Shown here: positions 1-4,521 of the stretch, in pieces
Layout: each line of letters opens with the position of its first letter
Numbering within the stretch: the first letter of the stretch is position 1
Source: Eubacteriales bacterium
GTDB taxonomy: Bacteria > Bacillota > Clostridia > Oscillospirales > Acutalibacteraceae
DNA length: 6,677 nucleotides
Direction: 5' to 3'
Assembly (NCBI GenBank): GCA_030529125.1
Contig: JAUMXP010000093.1
Location: forward strand, 1 to 6,677
Translations under genes and position numbers: made by a program
Notes under the pieces: model-generated
The model's database searches: none
What the model was told of the DNA's origin: nothing
What the model saw: only the letters and a program-made list of their open reading frames with translations

Positions 1-131
1 TCAGACGACATAGAGTAGATACCGCGGTTTATATTAACACAATTTTTTTCTATAAAATTTGAAATCGTTTCGGATAATGCAGGCGCTTTAGGAAAAGAAG
101 TTGCCGCATTATCAAAGTATATTTTTTTCAT
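1..131 (-). CDS. Class V aminotransferase / cysteine desulfurase family protein, N-terminal fragment
   Basis: Reading down from an ATG at 131-129 gives 43 residues before the window edge, beginning MKKIYFDNAATSFPKAP. The DNAAT-S-PK start (residues 7-15) and the N-x-NRG-Y segment (residues 33-39) are typical of PLP-dependent cysteine desulfurase-like proteins (class V aminotransferases), especially the subfamily named after Enterococcus faecalis EF2568. Members of that subfamily sit beside selD and yqeB in selenium-dependent Mo hydroxylase loci. The PLP lysine and the catalytic cysteine loop lie outside the window, so activity cannot be checked. The likely role is releasing selenium or sulfur from selenocysteine or cysteine, either to feed SelD or to modify the Mo cofactor; this is inference. 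The ribosome binding site is a modest AAAGAGA about 6 bases before the ATG. The gene follows selD by 62 bp, across the palindrome cluster. Confidence 0.85.
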   Translation of the reverse strand, partial: MKKIYFDNAATSFPKAPALSETISNFIEKNCVNINRGIYSMSS

Positions 132-144
132 ATCAATCTCTTTT

Positions 145-205
145 ATTCTAATTTAGAATAATTTGTGATTCTAATATAGAATTATTTATATTTCTATTCT
201 AGAAT
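145..205. repeat. Cluster of three related palindromes between selD and the desulfurase gene
   Basis: Three short palindromes share the arms ATTCTA/TAGAAT. They are ATTCTAATTTAGAAT at 145-159, ATTCTAATATAGAAT at 168-182, and ATTCTAGAAT at 196-205, the last overlapping the selD stop codon. The first two sit in a 23-bp direct repeat (145-167 and 168-190) identical at 19 of 23 positions. An exact TATAAT lies on the minus strand at 209-204, beside the third palindrome, but no convincing -35 element stands 16-18 bp upstream. A nearly identical palindrome lies at 2777-2791, in the only other sizeable gap of the locus. A repressor binding site controlling the desulfurase gene is plausible. There is no T-run after the repeats, so a terminator is unlikely. 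The surrounding sequence is very AT-rich, which raises the chance of accidental palindromes. Confidence 0.45.
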
Positions 206-1237
206 TATACGTTTGTTACCCTCATATTCTTCGACAGCACCGATAATGCGTGAAGAGAGTGTGCACATCTGCAATCTGGACAATAATTTGTCCGCATCTT
301 TATCAGATACAGCTATCAGCAAACCGCCTGAAGTCTGTGGGTCATATAGCACATCCAAAACGTAAAGTTCAACCTCTCCCGCATCAACATGCTCACTAGC
401 AAATTTACGGTTACGATACATACCCTCAGGCAAAATACCCATCTGCGCAAATTCGTATGCTCCGTCAATCACATCGATATTTTTAGTATATAGTCTGATT
501 TGCACATCAGAGCCCTGAGCCATCTCAAGACTATGACCAATCATTGAAAAGCCTGTTACATCAGTGCACGCATGAACATCAAACTCGAGCATACACTCAG
601 CAGCTGATTTGTTCAAAAACGTCATTGCTTCTATTGCTTTATCAATGCTTTCCTGTGATGCTATCTCAGCTTTCTGAGCAGTTGTGATGATACCTATACC
701 TAATGGCTTAGTATATATCAGTTTATCCCCTACTTTTGCTGCACTGTTAGTCAGTATCTTATCAGGATGAGCTAAACCCGTAACACACAAGCCGTATTTA
801 GGCTCGTCATCGTATATGCTATGGCCACCGCTGATAACAGCACCTGCTTCAAACACTTTATCATATCCGCCTTTGAGTATCTGATGCACGTCAGAGTTGC
901 TCATGCTTTTAGGCACACACATAATGTTGAGAGCAGTTTTAGGCTGTGCTCCCATAGCATAAATATCGGATAGTGCATTTGTAGCAGCTATCTGTCCGAA
1001 AACATACGGGTCATCAGCAATCGGTGGAAAGAAATCCACTGTCTGAACCATACACAAATCGTCAGTAAGTTTATATACACATGCATCGTCGCTTTTATCA
1101 AAACCAACGAGCAGATTTTCATCATGATTTACTTTTAAATCACCAAGCAACTGTGCAAGTACTCCTGCGCCTACTTTAGCACCACAGCCGGAGCATTTAG
1201 ACAGCTTAGTGAGTTTAACATTATCTTTCTTATCCAA
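194..1237 (-). CDS. selD: Selenide, water dikinase (selenophosphate synthase)
   Basis: SelD makes selenophosphate, the activated selenium donor, from selenide and ATP in the cytoplasm. The 347-residue length is normal for the family. The glycine-rich N-terminal catalytic loop reads CSGCGAK (15-21). Cys18 and Lys21 correspond to the catalytic Cys17 and Lys20 of E. coli SelD, so this is a cysteine form, not a UGA-encoded selenocysteine form. Further family motifs are SDDA (49-52), the segment around TVDFFPP and DIYAMGAQP (66-99), GGHSI (137-141), CTDVTGFSMIGH (224-235) and DPQTSGG (299-305). The start is TTG, supported by an AAGGAGA ribosome binding site 9 bases upstream within the last codons of yqeB, from which selD is separated by 4 bp. 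With yqeB, yqeC and a Mo hydroxylase as neighbours, its selenium probably goes at least partly to the Mo cofactor. Whether it also serves selenoprotein synthesis (SelA/SelB) or tRNA selenation cannot be seen here. Confidence 0.97.
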   Translation of the reverse strand: MDKKDNVKLTKLSKCSGCGAKVGAGVLAQLLGDLKVNHDENLLVGFDKSDDACVYKLTDDLCMVQTVDFFPPIADDPYVFGQIAATNALSDIYAMGAQPKTALNIMCVPKSMSNSDVHQILKGGYDKVFEAGAVISGGHSIYDDEPKYGLCVTGLAHPDKILTNSAAKVGDKLIYTKPLGIGIITTAQKAEIASQESIDKAIEAMTFLNKSAAECMLEFDVHACTDVTGFSMIGHSLEMAQGSDVQIRLYTKNIDVIDGAYEFAQMGILPEGMYRNRKFASEHVDAGEVELYVLDVLYDPQTSGGLLIAVSDKDADKLLSRLQMCTLSSRIIGAVEEYEGNKRIILE

Positions 1238-1241
1238 GATA

Positions 1242-2030
1242 TTATCTCTCCTTATACAAGTTCAGGCAAGCCTCCAGCACACCGCCTGCTACTGACAGCG
1301 CTTTATCAGAAACAGACCCGCAGTGTTGAACTATACCTCTAGGGTCTACATCACCTGACTTCATATTAGCAGTTACCATTGTACCTTTAGGCAGTATTCC
1401 TCTAAGCACTCCTGACACATTACAAACAACCGGAGTACTATCAACACAAGCCACAGCCTCTCCTTTACTAACTATATCTCCTATATTATATATAGGATTA
1501 AACACTCCATAGTGAGGAGCTCTTATGATTCTATCATCTGTGTGACCATCTATATCACCAGGGATACCTGTATTCTCAGCAGCAGTTCCCTCATAATACA
1601 CTCGACCAAGGTAGTGTCCACGCTTAGTTTCTACTACAGCGTGACAATCCACCTGCGCTGTAAATCCCGGACCAACTCCGATTACAGCAGGAGCGTCGGT
1701 AATTTCAGTGCCCAGATTTTTCTTAGCTAAAATTGCATCGATAACAAAATCGGGTTTCAACTCATTTATGCAGTGAGCTTTGCTATCAACAATAACCGCA
1801 ATATTACCATCAGCTATAATCTCTCTTGCTTTATCACAACTTGACGCTAATACAGCTTGAACATCTTCGACAATAGCTTTACCATTATATACCGCTTCTG
1901 AAAAACACACAGTACGTCTTATAGCGGTTGGTGACTCTATCTCAGTCATAACAATATCAAATTTAGCTCTGTGAAGTCGCAGTGCAATACCTGAGGCTAT
2001 ATCTCCTGCACCCTTAATTACTGCTAACAT
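1242..2030 (-). CDS. yqeB: Selenium-dependent molybdenum hydroxylase accessory protein, YqeB (EF2563) family
   Basis: This 262-residue protein belongs to the YqeB/EF2563 family, a marker of selenium-dependent Mo hydroxylases. It is thought to help install or handle the labile selenium of the Mo cofactor; its biochemistry is not established. The N-terminus carries a Rossmann-type turn, KGAGDIASGIALRLHRA (6-22), followed by the family signature MTEIESPTAIRRTVCFSEAVY (28-48). Other conserved-looking parts are GVGPGFTA (118-125), a CHAVVETKRGHYLGRV stretch (129-144), a GD-VSKGEAVACVDS-P region resembling a small beta-barrel or lipoyl-like fold (184-200), and DVDPRG (227-232). The ATG lies 6 bases after an AAAGGAGA site and overlaps the end of yqeC by 17 bp, so translation is probably coupled. 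Its C-terminal codons (KER) contain the selD ribosome binding site. The N-terminal fold recalls the XdhC/CoxI maturation factors, but the IRRTV signature points to YqeB. Confidence 0.93.
   Translation of the reverse strand: MLAVIKGAGDIASGIALRLHRAKFDIVMTEIESPTAIRRTVCFSEAVYNGKAIVEDVQAVLASSCDKAREIIADGNIAVIVDSKAHCINELKPDFVIDAILAKKNLGTEITDAPAVIGVGPGFTAQVDCHAVVETKRGHYLGRVYYEGTAAENTGIPGDIDGHTDDRIIRAPHYGVFNPIYNIGDIVSKGEAVACVDSTPVVCNVSGVLRGILPKGTMVTANMKSGDVDPRGIVQHCGSVSDKALSVAGGVLEACLNLYKER
1247..1253 (-). promoter_or_regulatory. Ribosome binding site fixing the selD TTG start
   Basis: AAGGAGA on the minus strand, inside the last codons of yqeB, lies 9 bases upstream of the TTG at 1237-1235. No ATG or GTG stands at a suitable distance, so this site supports TTG as the selD start. 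Confidence 0.75.
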
Positions 2031-2697
2031 ACCATTCTCCTTTATGTAGTGAAGCTATAATACATTTACTATGTATTTTTTTAGACAACGCTTGTGCAAC
2101 AGCCATGCTATTTTCATCGTCGCATTTATTAATAACAACTTTATCATGTAAATTCTCAGTAGCTATAAGCTCAGAAACTAGACAATCAGTCACAAGCTCT
2201 GATTCATCACAGCTAAGTATCTCACACGCTTTCTCATATCTATGAGTAACATCACACAGCTTTTGACCTATAGCATCAACACCGACTACAAGAATTGTCT
2301 GATTGCTGTCTATAGGGATTACAGGCTCATTATCTAAGTGTGCTTTAAGTGGCAGATGCTTTGAACCGTCGGCTTCAACTAGAAGATAATCGCAAAGCGT
2401 TGACAACTCATTAATAGAAAGTGCAGGTGCAGAGAGCTTATCACCACAACACACAGAACCAACACAAATGCAATTATTGTTATTTAGTGCTTTAGTTATA
2501 TTTAGGGTATTATCAACACCATCTTCTGTAACTACATTCGGATAGACATCGCTTTTCATAATATGAGTAGTAGTAGTGATAATAACTGAGCCAAAATCAG
2601 ACAACTCACGCGCTAGAGTATGCATGAGCGTTGTCTTTCCCCCACCGCCGATAATCGAGGTTATTCCTTTTTTAATTTCAAGTAAATTACTTATCAT
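2014..2697 (-). CDS. yqeC: Selenium cofactor biosynthesis protein YqeC, P-loop NTPase-like
   Basis: The 227-residue product matches the YqeC family, whose members co-occur with yqeB and selD in organisms carrying selenium-dependent Mo hydroxylases. A Walker A-like loop GGGGKTTLM (17-25) follows a short first strand, as is typical of the family, and TTTTHI (41-46) follows the next strand. DYLLVEADGSKHLPLKA (103-119) is the most characteristic segment. VINKCDD (188-194) resembles an NKxD guanine-recognition motif, which hints at GTP use; that reading is inference. The start is ATG with only a weak AAAGAA site 7 bases upstream, in contrast to the strong sites of its neighbours. It is the first gene after the 83-bp gap that holds the hairpin, and it overlaps yqeB by 17 bp. 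The exact step in selenium insertion is unknown. Confidence 0.92.
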   Translation of the reverse strand: MISNLLEIKKGITSIIGGGGKTTLMHTLARELSDFGSVIITTTTHIMKSDVYPNVVTEDGVDNTLNITKALNNNNCICVGSVCCGDKLSAPALSINELSTLCDYLLVEADGSKHLPLKAHLDNEPVIPIDSNQTILVVGVDAIGQKLCDVTHRYEKACEILSCDESELVTDCLVSELIATENLHDKVVINKCDDENSMAVAQALSKKIHSKCIIASLHKGEWYVSSN

Positions 2698-2714
2698 AGT
2701 ATTATTCTTTATAA

Positions 2715-2743
2715 AAGATAACGATTCTCAAACAATATGCCAA
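2715..2743 (-). promoter_or_regulatory. Possible promoter in front of yqeC
   Basis: On the minus strand TTGGCA (2743-2738, five of six matches to a sigma-A -35 element) is followed after 17 bp by TATCTT (2720-2715, four of six matches to -10). A start near 2708 would leave a leader of only about 10 bases before the yqeC ATG. A second -10-like TATAAA (2713-2708) is too close to the ATG. The -35 candidate lies in the 3' arm of the hairpin. In such AT-rich sequence a chance match is quite possible. Confidence 0.18.
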
Positions 2744-2769
2744 TGCACTATAATGCACTGACATATTAT
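2732..2769 (-). promoter_or_regulatory. Intercistronic RNA hairpin between the ModE-like gene and yqeC
   Basis: Read as minus-strand RNA, 2769 to 2732 folds on itself with no mismatch or bulge. The outer arms AUAAUAUG and CAUAUUGU pair, followed by U-G, C-G, A-U, G-U, U-A, G-C, C-G, A-U and U-G, closing a UAUA loop. That is about 17 base pairs, four of them G-U. The same positions on the plus strand would be A-C mismatches, so the structure favours the transcribed strand and suggests function as RNA. It starts 11 bases after the ModE-like stop codon. No run of U follows (the next bases are UUGAGAAUCG), so it is not a standard intrinsic terminator. It could be a processing or stability element, or an attenuator. 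GUGCAUU occurs twice, 10 bases apart, which would also suit a DNA-binding site. Confidence 0.55.
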
Positions 2770-2776
2770 GAATATT

Positions 2777-2791
2777 ATTCTTATTTAGAAT
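2777..2791. repeat. Palindrome matching the cluster beyond selD
   Basis: ATTCTTATTTAGAAT has ATTCT/AGAAT arms around a 5-base centre and differs at one of 15 positions from the palindrome at 145-159. It overlaps the stop codon of the ModE-like gene and lies upstream of the hairpin and yqeC. Occurrence in both gaps of the locus suggests a shared operator, but no protein can be assigned to it from sequence alone. Confidence 0.4.
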
Positions 2792-3143
2792 TATCTTCGA
2801 TCCAAGAAAAATGCTCTACATATTTGTCATAAAGATAATCATTGAGCTCTTTTTCACACGCACGAAACTCAGTAAGAATACGCTCACCGTTTTGAGTCAA
2901 TTGAGCACCACCACCATCAGCGCCACCGATTTTTGACGCTAACAAATCAAAGCCGAGGTGCTTTTCAGCGCGGTTGATAATAGTCCATGCTTTTGAATAC
3001 GACATATCAATATCCATAGCAGCTTTGCGTAAGGATCTATGTTCTTTGACTTTTTCGAGTAGCAGTGCTACCCCTGGGCCAAAGCATTTTTCATCAGCAA
3101 AAAGCTGAATTGTAAGCTTAGGATGTAGTTTAGGATCAGACAT
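2781..3143 (-). CDS. ModE-type winged-helix transcriptional regulator, DNA-binding domain only
   Basis: This 120-residue protein matches the N-terminal LysR-like winged-helix domain of ModE, the molybdate-responsive regulator. Signature parts are FGPGVALLLEKVKEHRSLRKAA (21-42), the recognition-helix segment MSYSKAWTIINRAEKHLGF (47-65), the wing KIGGADGGGAQLTQNGERIL (71-90), and a C-terminal helix that probably dimerises. E. coli ModE is about 260 residues and has two molybdate-binding (TOBE/Mop) domains after this region. Here the protein ends at residue 120, so it has no visible molybdate sensor. Stand-alone ModE domains of this kind are common in anaerobes. The ATG overlaps the xdhC stop by one base (TGATG) and has only a weak ribosome binding site, so translation is probably coupled to xdhC. 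It probably regulates this operon or molybdenum/selenium genes; the ligand and targets are unknown. Confidence 0.88.
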   Translation of the reverse strand: MSDPKLHPKLTIQLFADEKCFGPGVALLLEKVKEHRSLRKAAMDIDMSYSKAWTIINRAEKHLGFDLLASKIGGADGGGAQLTQNGERILTEFRACEKELNDYLYDKYVEHFSWIEDNSK

Positions 3144-3628
3144 CAGTTTTTACCCAATCTTTTATCTAGTGTTTTTCTGACAGCGCGTAGGATGTTCTCA
3201 TAACCAGTGCAACGGCACAGATGACCTGAAAGCATCTTTCTGAGTTCATCGTCTGTGTAATCACGACCGCTTTCGAGTATTTCAACCGCAGACATAATAA
3301 CACCAGGTGTACAGAAACCGCACTGAACAGCAGTTTCGTCAATAAATGCCTGCTGAATATCAGACAATTCTCCGTCTTCGCTCAACAATCCTTCGAGTGT
3401 TCGGATATGTTTACCTTCCGCCCAGACAGCAAGATAAATACAGGAGTTAAAGCATTCTCCATCGATGAGCACATTACAAGCACCGCACTCGCCTACTTCG
3501 CAGCCTTTTTTTACAGAAGTCATGCGGTAGTCGTTTCTGAGCATATCAGTGAGTGACGCACGCACGTCGACCATCTGCTCAACAGGTTTCCCGTTGATAG
3601 TACATTTCACAAGTTTATACTGTGCCAT
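3143..3628 (-). CDS. xdhC: Xanthine dehydrogenase-type hydroxylase, iron-sulfur (2x[2Fe-2S]) subunit
   Basis: This small subunit carries electrons from the Mo centre to FAD. From the ATG at 3628 it has 161 residues, a normal length. The N-terminal plant-ferredoxin-like domain holds Cys43, Cys48, Cys51 and Cys63 (CEVGECGAC ... C), binding one [2Fe-2S]. The helical C-terminal domain holds Cys103 and Cys106 (VQCGFCTPG) and Cys138 and Cys140 (LCRCTGY), binding the second, so all eight ligands are present. The segment YLAVWAEGKHIRTLEG (65-80) closely resembles E. coli XdhC (YgeU) as I remember it. A TTG one codon upstream (3631-3629) could extend the protein by a residue. I prefer the ATG because AGGAGG is 9 bases before it and the ATG overlaps the xdhB stop as TGATG. 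The symbol follows E. coli xdhABC usage; in other bacteria xdhC names a maturation factor. Confidence 0.95.
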   Translation of the reverse strand: MAQYKLVKCTINGKPVEQMVDVRASLTDMLRNDYRMTSVKKGCEVGECGACNVLIDGECFNSCIYLAVWAEGKHIRTLEGLLSEDGELSDIQQAFIDETAVQCGFCTPGVIMSAVEILESGRDYTDDELRKMLSGHLCRCTGYENILRAVRKTLDKRLGKN

Positions 3629-4509
3629 CAAAGTTCACCTCCTGCAAGTTTCACGCACTCTGAAAGTGCACGATACGCAAGCTCAGTAGCAAGATGCTGA
3701 CGGAATGCTTTGGATGCGCGCCAGCTGTCACGAGGTTTAACATCGTTTAATACCTGCAAAGAAAACTCCTTGATGTTTTCTTCGTTCACAGCTTTTCCTC
3801 TGATAAATTCTTCTGCGTTTTTCGCACGCATAGGTACAGGTCCTGCTACACCGTAAGCAATTCTGACATCAGTAAATGTCTTTTTATCGTCAGAGAGTTT
3901 TACGTTTACTGAACATCCTGTCGTAGTGATGTCCAGAGCGTTACGCATAGCATATTTAATATAGTGGCCGTGATAGCCTTCAAATTTCTCTTTTGGAATT
4001 ATAATAGCTGTCTGAATTTCGTCAGGCTTGATGTCAACCTCGCCTGCCCAGATATAGAAATCAGAAATAGGGATAATACGCTTGCCGTTAGAACCAGTAA
4101 GCTCAACTAACGCATCTAGCGCAAACAATGTAGACGCTGAGTCAGCAGACGTAACACCGTTGCAGGTATTGCCACCTATAGTGCCGATGTTTCTGATTTG
4201 AGGTGAACCAACCATATCTACCGCTTCACCAAGCACATTGATATATTTCTGAACTATCTCATTTTTAGTGATATGTGAAAAGCTAGTGAGTGATCCGATA
4301 CGGATAGCTCCATCATCGTCAAGCTCAACTCCGCGCATCTCATCGATCATGTAGATACTGATCAGTTCTTTCCCTGCGCGTTTACCCTCTCTGATCTGAA
4401 CCAGAATATCGCTACCACCAGCGAGAATCTGAGCATCAGGATGTTCTAAACGCAGTTTTATAGCATCTTGTACGCTATTAGCTTCGTACAACGCTTTGAT
4501 GTCATACAT
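3628..4509 (-). CDS. xdhB: Xanthine dehydrogenase-type hydroxylase, FAD-binding subunit
   Basis: The middle subunit of the hydroxylase binds FAD and passes electrons to the final acceptor (NAD+ or another). Its 293 residues equal the usual length. The N-terminal half is a PCMH-type FAD domain with LAGGSDILVQI (29-39) and GSPQIRNIGTIGGNTCNG (101-118), which contact the FAD diphosphate. The C-terminal half is the CO dehydrogenase flavoprotein C-terminal domain, with YAMRNALDITTTGCSVNV (186-203) and SWRASKAFRQHL (262-273). These stretches strongly resemble E. coli XdhB (YgeT) as recalled from memory. I see no cysteine cluster suggesting the extra [4Fe-4S] of 4-hydroxybenzoyl-CoA reductases. The ATG has an AAGGAGG site 8 bases upstream that begins within the xdhA stop codon (12-bp gap). 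Its last codons hold the xdhC ribosome binding site, which implies tight co-expression. Confidence 0.95.
   Translation of the reverse strand: MYDIKALYEANSVQDAIKLRLEHPDAQILAGGSDILVQIREGKRAGKELISIYMIDEMRGVELDDDGAIRIGSLTSFSHITKNEIVQKYINVLGEAVDMVGSPQIRNIGTIGGNTCNGVTSADSASTLFALDALVELTGSNGKRIIPISDFYIWAGEVDIKPDEIQTAIIIPKEKFEGYHGHYIKYAMRNALDITTTGCSVNVKLSDDKKTFTDVRIAYGVAGPVPMRAKNAEEFIRGKAVNEENIKEFSLQVLNDVKPRDSWRASKAFRQHLATELAYRALSECVKLAGGEL
3638..3643 (-). promoter_or_regulatory. Ribosome binding site of xdhC, inside the end of xdhB
   Basis: AGGAGG on the minus strand encodes part of the C-terminal AGGEL of XdhB. It lies 9 bases before the ATG at 3628 and 6 before the alternative TTG at 3631. The spacing and codon favour the ATG as the xdhC start. 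Confidence 0.65.
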
Positions 4510-4521
4510 AATCTCGCCTCC

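Noticed and set aside
204..209. Exact TATAAT as a -10 promoter element for the desulfurase gene
   Set aside because: No acceptable -35 hexamer at 16-18 bp; the best candidate is GAAGAA. It is recorded only as context for the palindrome cluster.
1512..1730. Plus-strand open frame of 72 codons opposite yqeB
   Set aside because: It lies wholly within a well-supported gene on the other strand, has no recognisable domain and its composition follows the opposite strand.
2576..2761. Plus-strand open frame of 61 codons across the start of yqeC and the gap
   Set aside because: Its first half is the antisense of the YqeC P-loop region, and there is no supporting ribosome binding site or family resemblance.
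2698..2780. Rho-independent terminator after the ModE-like gene
   Set aside because: The hairpin is strong but is not followed by a U-run, so standard intrinsic termination is not supported.
2014..2780. Lower G+C in yqeC and the adjoining gap as a sign of recent transfer
   Set aside because: Hand counts of single lines range from about 27 to 45% there and about 38 to 50% in xdh genes. The difference is modest and overlaps between genes.
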